64,000 nucleotides of DNA from Polytrichum commune (lineage: Eukaryota; Streptophyta; Polytrichopsida; Polytrichales; Polytrichaceae). The translations under genes were made by a program, and so were the position numbers. The DNA is taken from positions 48,109,169 to 48,173,168 of the forward strand of contig OX485806.1 of the NCBI GenBank assembly GCA_950295325.1, read 5' to 3'. The notes under the pieces were generated by a model. That model ran no database searches. It was given only the letters and a program-made list of their open reading frames with translations, and had not been told where the DNA came from. Positions 10,061 through 23,100 of the stretch are shown here, piece by piece. How positions within the stretch are numbered: the first letter of the stretch is position 1; each line of letters begins with the position of its first letter.

Positions 10061-10158
10061 CAACAAATGAATATAAGTGTGAGGAAAATGATTTTAGACA
10101 TCCACCTGTGGATGCGAGTAGTCCAAACAGACTGATGTTAAGGTCCACACTAACCGGG

Positions 10159-11424
10159 TGTGAGGCCAAACCACCCACCCTTATGCGTCCTAGTCCGGGT
10201 GAAGGAATGGGGATCACATTCATGTTTAAATAACTCCCTCTTCCAAACGTCGTACCAATCCATCACATGTTCCATCAACTTTGGCACACCGATTTATTTC
10301 ATGACATGAGTACAAGTGTTGACAAATGCTCTTCTCTATTATCACATTCCTAACACACCCTATTGCGACCCTACAATCACTCGCATCAAAATTCACCCCT
10401 AATCCCACCATCTAGTGTCCCGTGGTTCCTTAACTTGCTATTGAACTAATTATCTAAATTAACATTATGTATTAATCTAATTACTAAACTATAACTTAGT
10501 CTAGTGTGACCCTATTAGCTACCTCCCTTATATCACTTCGGTTCCAACCACCTGGCTAATGCCGCATCCCAACCAGCTTCGCTGGACTTACTGTCGCAAC
10601 TCCCAACTAGCTTAGCTTGGCTACTGCCGCAAATCCTCAACCAGCTTAGCTGGGCTTACTGTCGCAGCTCCCAACCAGCTTAGCTCGTCTACTGCCGCAA
10701 ATCCTCAACCAGCTTAGTTGGGCTTACTGTCACAACTCCTCAACCAGCTTAGCTGGGCTTACTGTCGCAACTCCCAAACCAGCTTAGCTTGGCTACTGTC
10801 GCAACTCCCAAACCAGCTTAGCTTGGCTACTGCCGCAAATCCTCAACCAGCTTAGCTTGGCTCACTGCCACAATTCCCAACCAGCCTAGCTGGGCTTTTG
10901 CCACAACTCCTCAACCAGCTTAGCTTGGCTACTGCCGCAAATCCTCAACCAGCTTAGTTGGGCTTACTGTCGCAACTCCCAAACCAGCTTAGCTTGAAAA
11001 CCCCCTCTCTCAAAGTTCATGAGAAAGCTCCCACTAGGACCCCCGCTCCACACATAAAAATAAAAAATAAAAAACCCAAAAAACAAGAGAGCTTAACCCC
11101 TCACCTCTCTCCTACTTAGTAGGACCTCATCCTATCCACTAAACCCTCACCTCCTAAACCAACACGATAGGTCCTAATTCAAACACTTAAACCCCGAGGC
11201 CCTTCCCCTTACTTAATACACATACTATCAACTTAATTAACCCAATCCCCTAATGCCACTCATCCTTTAATTAACCACACCAAATAAGCCTAAGGCCTAA
11301 AACATAAATCCACATCAAGACTCACTCTTTTTAATCTTTTTTGAGATTCCAATAATGACTTCAAATGCAATTCTAAGTAAATTCTAAACATAAAACAAAT
11401 ATGAGCAACCATTTTGGGCTCATA
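10159..11424 (+). mobile_element. R2 family solo LTR (copy C)
   Basis: Starts TGTGAGGCCAAACC and ends TTTTGGGCTCATA (a mutated TG...CA pair). The 5-bp sequence CCGGG lies directly outside both ends (10154-10158 and 11425-11429). The first 50 bases (ACCCTTATGCGTCCTAGTCC) and the last 100 match the other R2 copies. No internal retrotransposon sequence follows, so this is a solo LTR left by recombination. Confidence 0.85.
10545..11000 (+). repeat. minisatellite of about 35-bp units inside R2 copy C
   Basis: Roughly 12-13 tandem units of the type AACCAGCTTAGCTGGGCTTA then CTGTCGCAACTCCC. Each unit contains AGCTTAGCT, so single strands can fold locally. The other R2 copies lack this array, so it expanded after this copy diverged. 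Confidence 0.85.
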
Positions 11425-11689
11425 CCGGGGTTCGAATCTGGTTCGTTACATTGACAGGTGCTATCCCCTAATGAGCTAGTGGTTAGGCAGGAAATAAAGT
11501 AGGTTGGAGACATAGAAGGTTTTTCTATGCAAGTGTGTGTAGATCCTTCTTATTGATTTTTAATGAAATTATCTACTTTCAACAAACTAGTGTGCGTAGT
11601 CAACCATCTGGCTGATTATTGCTCTCATTAAATTGCAATTCCAATAACATTTGTGTTATGTCAAATATGTGTTATTTTCTATGAGATGC

Positions 11690-12110
11690 TCAAAAGATAA
11701 TAAATATAAGGGCAATACTTATGCAAAAAAATTCGTCTTCATCTTCATCTTCATCTTCTTCATTTTCGTGCGGGAAGTTGTTATCATCTTCTTCATACAT
11801 CTTGATGTGTCTTTTTTCTTCCTCTTCATCATCATCGTGGACTTCAATCTTATCTGCAGTATTGTTGTATACATCCCGATCAACCTCTTCTCTTGCCTCT
11901 TCACTTTCTTCGTCCAAATCGTTCAAATTTATACTCTTTTATGTTTCTGCTAAATCATCTATATATTTTTGCACTACAATGTTAGATTTTCTCCTCATAC
12001 TGCTTACTCGTTCTCGAACTCTCTTTGTTGTAAAGTACACTCATTTTCGTTTCTTCCTTCTTCCACTCAATTGTGTACTAGTCTCATGTTGATCTACCTC
12101 TTGCATCTGT
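11690..12110 (-). pseudogene. acidic coding-like segment, unidentified
   Basis: On the minus strand a frame reads from a basic part (SGRRKKRK, TKRVRERVSSMRRKS) through NLNDLDEESEEAREEVDRDV to acidic runs (HDDDEEEEK and a GAAGAT repeat giving EEDEDEDEDE). Two stops break it upstream. The composition suggests a nuclear protein segment, possibly part of a CACTA gene, but it could be a GAAGAT microsatellite in a chance frame. No family is recognised. Confidence 0.25.
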
Positions 12111-12983
12111 GATAGTAATTCTAAACGCTATACAACTCAGTCTCTAGAACACTCACATGAGGTTTGGTGCATACTCCTACATATATATATTGAATCTTAT
12201 CAACGCGTGGTTCTATTACATTGATTAGAATATTTATTTTGAAATATACTAACACCATATATTTTCCTTGTTATTTTTTTTCGAATGTCGCTGGTTTCAT
12301 AAATAGGTCCATAGGATGCAAAGAAATAGGAAATGTGTTGCCAAAACCTTGGAACAAATAGGAATAGGGGTACGTAATCACCATAGCCACAAAAGACATG
12401 TTGGTCGGAGAAGAGCTGTATGCACACTACTGTTTGAACCCGCACACCGCATTGTAGGCTGACACCCAGTAGTCCATATTAGGAATGACTACACTGCGTC
12501 ATGTGTTCGCTAACATGACTACACCAAGTCATGTTTTGGTTTGACAAAATTTTGTATACATGTCCTAACCACGGTATACATGTATACGTGGAACATGACA
12601 ATTTTTCCACATCCATTGTTTGTATTTGTGTGTTGCATGGGAGTTAATGTTCCTAACACACTCCACTCTTCATAATCTGTGGACATCCTCCCCACGCATG
12701 TTACACGTTCATATTATATTTGGTGTTTTATGATTGTCCCTTGTTAGATACAGCGGACATTTTATAACACAATCCCGTAACACAGAACTCACAAATTTAT
12801 GACTCATCCATGTGATACAAGACTACTTGTGATTGTTCCTTGTCGTTTTCATACATTTGTATATAACTAGACCATGTTATATACAATCCATGTTTTATGA
12901 ATGACATTGTTATAAGTCCTTGTCGTATGTTTCGGCCAAAGCGAATATATATAACGTGCATACAAATTTATCACTCTCTGCAG

Positions 12984-15900
12984 GACGAGTACAACTCGAT
13001 TGACTTGTTCTCCCATGCATCGAGGAGTGGTAAAAGAAGTCAGACATACCCTAATACAAACGATGGACAAGATGGAGAAGTTGAGGTTCTACGTATGGTG
13101 TCAGAGTGCTTTGGCAAGTACGATAGCCTCAATTTTGACGGACACGAAACCGAAGGCACTATACATGACGGACTCGGTGATGCATTGGTTGGAGACCCTA
13201 AAGGGGAGGATGGTTTCACAACGAACGACAGTGAAGGCAACGACGAGGAAAGGAAAGAAATGAATGACCCCATGGAAACTGGAGGGAGTACCATGAACAG
13301 CAAGGACCCCAGTGGGATAGACCACGAGATTCTCTTACACGAAGCTAGAACTCCACTTTATGAGGGAAGCCCCTCGAACATCAACATTATAGTGTTGCAC
13401 GACCTTCGCCGTACCAAACAATTTTGTGGATGAGTTGTTGAAGTTGTTGAAGGAAACAATTTTACCCAAGGACAATACACTACCGAAACCATTATACGAG
13501 GCGAAAGGCTTGTTGATAAAGTTGGGGTTGTCCTACAACTCAATACATGCGTGTAGAGATGGATGTTGTTTGTTTCGGAAAGAATTGGAGGATGCAACGG
13601 AATGCCCAAGATGCCACAAATCGCGGTACGTAGAGAACTCCAAAACAATTCCAGTCAAAGTTTTGAGGCATTTTCCATTGATTCCTCGTTTGCGAAGGAT
13701 GTACAACTGCACAAGGCTAGCGAAGCTCATGAAGTGGCATGTAGGCGGGAAAAGTTTGGACAAGGTGATGAGGTTTGTGGTGGACTCGAAGGCTTGGGAC
13801 CACGTAAATAATAGGTGGCCATGGTTTGCGGAAGAGAAACGGTACCTTAGGCTTGGCCTTGCACTAGACGGCGTAAATCCGTTTAGGAACCAAAGTTTCA
13901 GCCACTCCACTTGGCCCGTGGTCATGCTGAACTACAATCTCCCCCCTTGGTTAGTGACCAAAGACTTCTTCATGATGTTTGCGCTAATCATACCAGGAAA
14001 ATAGAGTGTTACAGACAAGAACGTGGATGTGTACCTGGCACTATTGATTGAGGAGCTCCAAGAGCTTTGGAAAGGGATCGACTGCTTGGACGGATCGCAA
14101 GGAAATTCTAGGGAGAAAACATTCAAGCTACATGGCATGCTTTTGTGGACGGTGAATGACTTTCCGGCGTACGGATTGATTTCCGGGCAAGTAACAAAAG
14201 GACATAGGGCTTATCCCGTGTATGGCCCCAACGTGGCAACACGGCTTTCCAAAGCATTGAAAGAATGTTTACCTTGGGCATAGACGACAACTGCCAATGA
14301 CCCACGAATGGAGACGACAGAGGTCCATTTTTGATGGGCAGCCCGAGATGAGACCACCGCCAAGAAGGATGAGTGGTCGAGAGCAATTGCGATATACAAA
14401 CGAGCGAGAAGAGTGGATGAAAAAACACTGCACGCACCAAGGTGGACAGACAAAAGACCCCGTACACGAACACGGAGTGAAGAGGAGGACATGTCTATAT
14501 GACCTTCCATACTGGAAAGTACGTGTATGTTATTATGAGAATTATGTGAGTAGACATAGTCACATGATTGCACGTAGTAATATTATTTATGAGAATTATG
14601 TGAATGGATATTGTCATGTACAGCCACATGATGGCACGTAGTGATATTGTGATTCGCACCGTCAAATTTTTGACTGGATCGAGTTATTGTGCAGGATCTT
14701 CTAATTCGACACACATTAGATGTTATGCACTGTAAAAAAAACATCGCTGAAAATATCATGAAAACCATTTTTGGAGAGAAGGACACATTTGGAGTTCGTC
14801 TCGACATGAAGGAGGCGGGTATACGTAAGCATCTTTGGCCCGTACCAAGAAAGAAACCAGGCAACGTTATTTTACCTCGGTCCTTGTACGTTCTAACGAA
14901 AGAAGAACACGAAGTCTTTGTAGAGCAAGTGCGTGCATTGCGAACCCCCACCCACTATGTGGGTTAGTTGAAGAAGCGCGTAAACGTGGATGGGCACATA
15001 AAAGGCTTGAAATCCCATGACTACCATATCCTCATGCAGCAAATGTTGCCACTATGTGTGCGCTGCACAATGGAAAAGGAAGTTCGGACATAAATAATAA
15101 TGTTGAGCCGTGTATTGAGTAGGGTATGTGCTAAGTCCATTGATCCCACAGCAATACAGGAGATGAGGGGTGAAGCGGCCATAGCACTATGCATGTTGGA
15201 AAAAGAATTCCCGCCATCATTTTTTGACATCATGAGCCATCTGGTTCTGCACCTCGTGGAGGAAGTGGAAATTTGCGGACCCGTACATACACGTTGGATG
15301 TACCCTATAGAGAGGTACCTCAAGACTCTAAAATAATACGTCCGAAACCGTGCTCGACCAGAGGGTTGCATGGCTGAAGGCTATGTCATAGTAGAGGCAT
15401 TGGAATTTTGTACAAAGTATATGCAAGAATATACAGTCACCACTCAAAGAGTGTGGGATGACAAAGAAGACCCATCAATGTACGATGCGCGTCATCTCCC
15501 ACTCGACCTTCGACAATGGATACACGAGTTCGTGGTGTACAATGCGACACCACTAGAGGAGTGGAGGAAGTGAGTTCACGTTAGGGGGGAAGAACTTTAT
15601 GTGCACCCCCTCTCTTACAACAACACTCAAGTCCATATAGACTACAACAAAACACATATTTTATGACCATATTTTATGATTGCACTCAGTCATATTTTGG
15701 GATTTATGATTGAGTGCAATCATAAAATGTAGTCATAAAACATCAATTTTGTTGTACGTACCCTATGACTACGGTTGTATGCAATTATGACTGCCCTTAG
15801 TGATTTCAGCCCGTCACGGGCAATGATGCGATGGGCCATATCCAAAATCTCCGGGAAATGTAGATTTTGCCGTAAGTTCGAGAAGTTGACCAAAGCGGTC

Positions 15901-16531
15901 GCGCTGAAAGTTGACTTCTACAAGAACATGTACTTGTCAAATAACTAGTTTAACATGCAGGAAACACGAGGATGACATGTCACGACGCGAATGTGAGCGG
16001 CACGAGTACAGGGTTGGAGTACGTGGGCTGGGTGGAGGAAATCCTATCCGTACACTATGGATTGTTTGAGGTGGTGGTCCTCTATTGTAATTGGGTGGTT
16101 GCAAACATGAAAGGAGATGGGGCCACCATGAAACGCGATGACTATGGTTTCACCATTGTAAACTTTGACAGATTGATTTCTTACTTTGCACAATCATTTG
16201 CCTTTCCTCTCCACATCGAACAAGTTTTATTTGCACCCGACGTAGCCAAGTGTGGATGGGAAGTTGTTTTGCACAAGGAACCGAGAGGCGTTCGGGTATT
16301 CTCCAAACAACAGAGAACGGATGAAGTACAATGCATAGCACTGGGCAAGACTTCAGATTTTCCGGATTGCAAATGACAAGCTTATATGACGATCTCGTAC
16401 CGAAGACACCCATATTGGGCGATACAGTGGAAGTGGGGCCAAGAGTGGTTGCTAAAGCATTAGAATGTCTAGAGGGACCGGACGACACATCGGTAGATGA
16501 TTTAGAGTATTGCGACTCGGACGGTGATTGA
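12984..16531 (+). pseudogene. TNP2-like CACTA transposase, broken
   Basis: The large transposase of CACTA elements, which with the TNPA-type protein excises the element. Three exons are supported: 12984-14518 (acceptor CTCTCTGCAG, donor AAA/GTACGT), 14695-15569 (acceptor TTATTGTGCAG, donor GTGAGT) and 15961-16531 (acceptor ACATGCAG). The TNP2 domain (PF02992) runs from about 13415 (VDELLKLLKE) through CRDGCCLFRKELEDATECPRC, VKVLRHFPLIPRLRRM, LGLALDGVNPF and WTVNDFPAYGLISG to DVMHCKKNIAENI at the start of exon 2. DUF4218 follows (FPPSFFDIMSHL, RWMYPIERYLKTLK), then DUF4216 in exon 3 (DDYGFTIVNFDRL). The usual N-terminus is not recognisable. Damage: frameshifts near 13405, 14270 and 15090, and stops at 14002-14004, 14965-14967 and 15334-15336. 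Confidence 0.92.
15644..15755. mobile_element. palindromic CACTA-derived MITE-like segment in a TNP2 intron
   Basis: The outer arms start ACAACAAAACACATATTTTA and end with a near complement (AAAACATCAATTTTGTTGT). Inner arms of about 24 bases (15670-15693 and 15705-15728) differ at one position around a 10-base centre. The outer sequence resembles the host CACTA terminus (CACTAGAACAAAACGCACAT), suggesting a tiny deletion derivative of the same family. It lies wholly within the intron between TNP2 exons 2 and 3. Confidence 0.55.
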
Positions 16532-16894
16532 CTCCCCGTCCGAGCAAGAAGTTGTATAAATGAAACTTAGGTGGGTATATATTTAAGTTCAATTATATAC
16601 ATGTTCAATTAGTCTCTTGGCAATAGTCAATTTCAAATTTCCTCCCCAATTTCCCCCCTATATTCCCTAAAACATCAATCAATTAATTATTCAATAAATA
16701 AACATGGGCCATTCCCAATTTTCATTGCCGTTCATACTATAACACACAAAGTACTTAATTTTGACCAAAATTTGTCATTATTAAGTAAATACTCCAAACC
16801 ATAATACTAGATAATGAGTCATGGGGCAAAAACACAAGCAGCTCGTCTAGGGCAACCTGAATTTCCAAGGGCTGCCCAAAAAAAGGAAAAAAAT

Positions 16895-17164
16895 GGTCCT
16901 CGTCAGAATGTGACTGAAGAATATGACTCACAGAAAAATGTGACTGCCACATATGATTGGGCGTCCACCAGACACGTTCCCCGTCGTTCCCATATGCCGT
17001 ATACAGTACATTTGCTAAATACGACAGTAAAATATGACTGCGAGTCATATTTTTGAATTTCATCCCCCCCAAAGGTCAAGGCCTGGCCAAATGTGACACC
17101 CTGTAGTCACCAGTCATCCCAAGTCACATTTCCTTAGTCACAAAATACCCAATCTATTGTAGTG
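16895..17164. repeat. right subterminal repeat region of the CACTA element
   Basis: TATGACTG, TATGACTCA and GTAGTCAC motifs in both orientations lead into the terminal TTGTAGTG. It mirrors the left end at 197-660. Confidence 0.6.
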
Positions 17165-17260
17165 TATAACACCAAGACGCAATTTACTTAAGAGCTTATT
17201 TTCTAGTTTTTTTAGAATGAGGTGTGTGAGGTATTTTATGGTAATTTTGTTGTATATTTT

Positions 17261-20099
17261 TGTGAACCCTTTGAGTGGTCCACCACTCTGCGGGATCACT
17301 TTTAGTTAAAATGTTAGCATTAAAAGTTAGAATTGATAGGGAATTTAGGGAAAATTAGTTCATTTAGCATTTAGCCTAGAAGAAGGAAGGTCAAAATGAA
17401 ACTAAGTAGTGCTAGAAGATAGCAAAGTAGAAAAAATGTGCTAGCTAGTAAAAACAACTAGCTAAGCAAATATTAGTAGATGCTAGCTATTAAGCAAATG
17501 TTAGTAAATGCTAGCTAAGCAAGTGTTAGTTTATTAGTTAGTGTGAGGCACACAAGACTATTAGAGGTGGTTTAGGTAAGAAGATAAAATCGGCGTGAAG
17601 ACTTTTGAAGACAAAAAAGAAAGAGAGCAAGGGGGATACTTGCCCACTTGCCCCCTTGCCAACTCGATGGTGGAAAAATTAGAAAGATTTCTAAAGGTTT
17701 TTTGTCGGAGCCACCTCGGCGAGAGGGTGGCAACCTCAACCGGGAAAACCCCCGAGCCAAAATTTCGGGAAAGGGTTTGAAAAATGGATCCGGTGGAGGA
17801 GGGGTCCAACCCTTTTGTGAGAGGGTTTAAAAACCCCTCCTTCCACCTTGTAGCTCTCTCTCTTTCTCTAGTTTTTGGGCGAAGCCCTGCTTCAATGTAG
17901 TTAGGAAAAAATCCTTTAGCATGTATTCTCAATGGTCTAAAAGAAAGGCTTGAGAACCTCCTCTACTCTCTCTCTCCTAGTTAGGTTGTGTGTTTATTAA
18001 CACACCAACAAAATTATTCCTTCTTTTGTAGAGGTAGGTTGGATGGTAGAGTTTTGAGTAGAGGCATTATAGACCTCATCTGCCAATGCCCTGAAGGCTT
18101 AGTTCAAAAGCTAGAACAAGATACTTATCATTTTTCTCTTAGAGAGATTTCATATAGCTATCCATAGCCGTTTCCCATTTGTGATTTGGTTGAGATGACA
18201 ATTAGTTATGGATTTTCAAAGATGGAGTAGAAAAACTGGGTGGTCTTGTGGGTAGCGGCTGCTGGATCAGACCTGCGAGCCCAATAGGAATTTTAATTCC
18301 AAGAAATTATATTTTTCCCAAGTAGAACTTTTGTGTAGCTTTCCAAAATGGCTTAGAACATTTGATTTGAGCATGATTTGAATTAGATATGAATTGTGCA
18401 AGATGGGACACATAGTTTGAGAACTTTTGGTTGACTGCTGCATTACAGAGGACCTGCTGGGTTCACTTCGGCTTACCTTTCTAATCACATATTTTTATCA
18501 AATACACCTTTTTAATATCTCTCCAGGGTCATATAGAACGTTTGATTTGACTAAGATTTGAATTAGATATGAATTGTTGAAGGCGAGATACATAGTTCAA
18601 GCCTTCTTGATTGACTGCTGTGTTACAAGGAGTCCGCTGAATTTCTATTAGCTTAACCTGCTGATGTCATAATTTTTCTAGTTAGAGCTTGTTCATAGCT
18701 TTCCAATGGTATAAGGAAAGCCTAGATCCAAGTAGTAAGGAATGTGCTATGAATTTTTGAAGTTAGAAGGTAGATAGGTGGGTTGGAAGGGTCGGTTGAA
18801 TCGACCTCACACTTCCAACCCTCATAACTTTTGCATTTCTTATCCGATTAGAGTGATTTTTAGATCATTGGAAAGATAATTTGGTGCACTAAGTATAAAT
18901 ATTATGCTTAGGATTAAATTACAGGGCAGAATAACACTTTATATTTTAATTGTTAACTAAGGTACGCTTACTACCAAACTAGTTACAAAGAAGGAGGCAA
19001 GGTCGACGCTCGGAAAGTGGAGCAAGGAAGGAGGTAGCGGCTCGGCCTACATCAAGCCCAAATCAACCGAGGAAAATTGAGGTAAATTAACTAACCTTAA
19101 GCCTTCCATTTAGGATTGGAGGGAGCACGGCTAAGGTACGCATCTCTAAACCCACTCACCTATCTCGTAAGGTCAAGTGGCTTGACCACTTGACCGCCAA
19201 GGGAGTACCCAATTCCATTGTTTTCGGGGCCCTTGGTATGTTTTGTGGTAGTAGCTTCATTTATTAGCAAGTTTCGTGTGTGGTAAGTCGGATTAATCAC
19301 CGACACGACCACTCTGAATGTTGTTGGTGGAAAGGTGGGGTTAATGACCCGCGAATCCACTATTATGTTGTTGGCCCCATAGATTGGGAGTAATGGCCCC
19401 AATTTATGAAGATTGCGCAACAGGTTGAACCTACAGGTCGCCCGTCACCCTGGTCCCATTGAGTTGCATTTCGTGGTCTATCCAGTGTAAACACATTTAA
19501 CAATCAAAACATACCAAATAAATCGTAAACCCTTGTTGGCAAGAGACCCGAGGTAAGGGGTGATGCCTAATATGTTAATGTAGTAAGTTAGGACGTGCAA
19601 ACAAAAGTAAGTAATTAAGAAGGAATTTGTGTGAAGGGTGGGACTTAGGCCAAGTTCCCCCGCTTAGAAAACTAAATAGAACTAAATAAAGAAATAGGAA
19701 GAATTGAATGGTCCATCAAATTGTCGTTATTCCGTTCGTTGAGTTAGGGTGGTATGAGTCACACCCGGTTGGGTGTATCAGAACCATCCCAATTCACAAA
19801 TTAGGATTGCCTTGGTTTCAAGGCTGGTGCGTCTGCGCGTAGAATAGGTTGTAGGTTAAGGTTAGAACTAGATATGAAATTGGTTGGTGGAGTTTAAAGC
19901 CACACTAGTAAAAAACTAAGGCCTAACCTCCGGAGGTACTACGACGCATATTTAATCTCCCTTAAAAATCTAACTACTCACGTTATACACCTATCATCCG
20001 GGTTCAGCTTGGGCGCCTGCAAATGCAGGCCACCTTCACCGAAGGGCTTGTGTGATACTTTTAGGCTCCCTCGAAAGGGGGTGGCCCAAAAGTACCACA
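17261..20099 (+). mobile_element. R1 family solo LTR, 2839 bp (copy 1)
   Basis: Begins TGTGAACCCTTTGAGTGGTC and ends GGCCCAAAAGTACCACA; ATTTT is repeated at 17256-17260 and 20100-20104. TG...CA ends with a 5-bp duplication and no internal region identify a solo LTR. Copies at 32886 (direct) and 36247 (inverted, more divergent) share long stretches, including the CTCCCTCGAAAGGGGGTGGC end region and the block around AACCACTCTGAATGTTGTTG. Short open frames inside it look non-coding. Confidence 0.88.
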
Positions 20100-20104
20100 A
20101 TTTT

Positions 20105-23100
20105 TCATGGTTTTTTTATTGAGGATTTTGATGAGGTCTATAGGTGGTTCCTTTACAAATAAACTAGGAAGATTCATAGTGGATCATGTTAATTTATAAT
20201 CGCTTGAGAAACTACCGTGCCTCATCAATGCATTTGGTTAAGCCCTTAATAAATTGTTAACCTCATTTCTTTTTTGATTTGAATATAATTATTTTGTAAG
20301 TAAGAGATCTCAATCTTAATTATTGTCACTCTCAATGTAAGGCTCATTGATTGTGAAAAATAACTAAGATGGAACGAACTCTTGGAGGTTATCAAAATCA
20401 TAAAGTTCCATTCATATCATATAAAGAGTAATCACTTTAATCAAAATCGGTAATTGTTGATGACAAAAGATTTCTCCAAGGTCCCAATTAAGTTTCCCAA
20501 AGAAGGTCAAGCTCTAAGTTCACTTTATCGCTTCTGTAATAGTATAAGCTTTACAATATCTATTCATGCATATAGGTACTTGCATCAATTCACAAAATCA
20601 ACCCTTACTTTCATTATAATAGTATGATAGTTTGTGTATTACCAAATCACTTTATTGATAAGCTATAGTAGTAGTGAATATTGAATATTAATATATGAAA
20701 TGATAGAAAATACATGTTCTTGTGTTTTTCTTCTTTTAACTCAAGTGTTGGCACTTAGTGTATATGTATGATATGTGTTTGTGTGTGTGATGCTTATGAC
20801 GTGTTAGTTATACAATTCCACAAGAACCTTACGTGTGATTCAAAGATGAAATAAGACTTCCGTACTCTCTTAAGTATTAAACTCCGCAATGCACTACAAT
20901 TTAGAGTACATAAATTCTAATAATTAAGATATTCATTTGTTAATACTTATTTTATAATAGTTTCAATACAAAAGACGAGAAGAATTGACTTGATCGCTTA
21001 ATCTCTCAAGCCTCAATATGTATTGAGGTTAATTCGATTATCATGTTGATTCAAAATGCTAATCATTCTCCAAAATGTCAAACGTTTGTATGTCACTTTC
21101 ATATTCCTTTCTTGAGTGTTTTCTCAAAAGAGATTACTCTCCTCTCAATTGCTAACTCACTTAATTATTATGATACCCAACAACTCACAAAGGGATTTGA
21201 GAGAGAAAGAAAGATCACACTTTTTAGTAGAAAAACAATTGTAAGTATAATTTGAAAGTGGGGTTTTAAGAGGAGAAATACAAAGTAAACTCAAATATAG
21301 TTTAACACTCAATCCTAAGATAACTTTGTTGTTATGAAGAATGTGTCTCCCAAAAACATCTCTCATTAATAATTGCATTAGGCCCATCCCTTGCAAATTG
21401 TGAATGAACACTTCATCTCTTCTGACAACCCTATACCCTCAAACAAGCAACACCTAATGAACCTCACCGCATGCATCGATACCTTGGGATCCAAATAAAT
21501 TAATTTCCCTACCAAAGCCCCACAAGGAGGCCATACTTGTGTTATTGTGTTCAATTACATCACATGAACACAACCACCCCTTCCTCAACACCCCGTCCTA
21601 CCAAAACTACAACAAAATTTTCCTTCTATACTATCATACACCCCAACTGGAGATAACAATCTATAACAAACACCTTTTTTTGGGGAGGGGATCACTCCTT
21701 TGTATATGATGGAAACTTGTGACAACACAAAGGTATTATATTGGAAATCTTGAATATTGTGGACACTATTATTATGTAATTTTCTAACATTCATTATTTT
21801 TGAGGACCCTATGGGTTGATTAACTTGGTGTTTATTTTTCTTTTACAGGGCATATAGTAGGTATAAATTTGATTTTTTGTTAATATAATATAAAGTCTAA
21901 GTCTTAGACATGCAAGGTCAAAATTCCCACATAAACAAATGAACACAACTTGCACACAATTTAGTTTCCTATTATGCACTCTATTGATTCAATACATGCA
22001 CACATGGAAATGGTGATAAAATGTTTGTGTTTGAGAAAATGCAAATGCTATTAAGATTTGAGGTTAAGTCTACAATTGCAAACATACATGTAGCACTAGA
22101 ACACGACCAACCAACACCAATTATAACATTTGTTTGGGGTTCACACATTTGGATATAAAGCAATTTTTATCATTGTTCAAGTTCAAGTGGTTAAAACCAA
22201 TCAATACACAACATCTGGTTTTTTGTGCTCAAAACATCATGTCCAATACCAAATTCTAACCCCAATGCTCCAAACTACACAATCTACCAAATACATTGCC
22301 ACAACTTCTACCTAAAATTCTAACCAAAATAATTTGATGAGCAATTGGAGTCTTTGTAATCCTGCATTTTCTTAGACAAAAAAAGTTCACCTCCACATTA
22401 TAATAAAAATCACATAGGGCATTCTTGAGAAGTTTTTACTTAATGACATTCTAATGAGCTAATGGCTTAGACAACAACCACAAATTTGAGTCGCCTCTAG
22501 CGGCTCATCTTCAACCAACCCATGTTCTACACATATTAGTTGTTTACGTATTCATTTGTTGTCACCCACAATGCCCCTCAATTGTACATCGGATCCCCAA
22601 CCGGATTTGACCTTGAAGAGGTCACTTCCCCTTATATTTTGTAACCACGTGCATTAATTACGTATTTGTTTGGGGGGGGGGGTATTAACCTAGTAATTAT
22701 GATTTTAAGAGGCCTTTTAGTAGAAAATTTCTATTTGGTCTTAATTTCTAGCACTGTATAGGTAATTCTAAGTCCAAATGTAGCCTAATTGTTGGCATGC
22801 TTTAGTACTTATAAAACTTAGGCATTTGGTCATATGGACATTAAGGTTTTAGGACAAGTATTTGGCATGGACATATGCAATGTACATGAACATATTTGAA
22901 CCAAACTAGAGCAACATAAAACAAACGAGCATATCAATTAAGTAACCATTCAAATCATAGATCATGGGAGAGAAGCCACCGATAACCCTAAACCCTAAAC
23001 CGATTTGAAAATGGACCAATAATTCTAGCCCACGGGAAAAAATTTCCCCCCCTACACCTGTGATATGAATTAGTGATGATTTCATCACTATATTGTACTA

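Larger units (their letters stand above)
197..17164 (+). mobile_element. CACTA (En/Spm) DNA transposon, full length but decayed
   Basis: The element begins CACTAGAACAAAACG and ends ATCTATTGTAGTG, so both ends carry the CACTA/TAGTG terminus. The 3-bp sequence TAT lies immediately outside each end (194-196 and 17165-17167), the duplication length expected for CACTA transposons. Both ends and most of the non-coding interior are rich in TATGACTG and its complement, presumably binding sites for the small transposase. Two divergent genes are present: a TNP1/TNPA-like gene on the minus strand and a TNP2-like transposase on the plus strand. The canonical arrangement in En/Spm and Tam1 is co-directional. 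Later insertions lie inside it: a nested CACTA (5970-7518), an R2 solo LTR (10159-11424) and a palindromic MITE-like segment (15644-15755). Both genes have stops, so the element is not autonomous. Confidence 0.93.

Noticed and set aside
10545-11000. Regularly spaced repeats that could be mistaken for a CRISPR array
   Set aside because: Units are head-to-tail without unique spacers, in plant DNA inside an LTR: an ordinary minisatellite.
11415-11490. Possible tRNA gene: GGGGTTCGAATCTGG looks like a T arm and GAGCTAGTGGTTAGG like a D arm
   Set aside because: The T-arm-like part precedes the D-arm-like part, there is no acceptor stem or anticodon arm, and the first bases are the R2 target duplication. 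At most it is old SINE debris.
22980-23005. Telomere-like CCCTAAACCCTAAACC
   Set aside because: Only two to three units; too short to indicate an interstitial telomere array.
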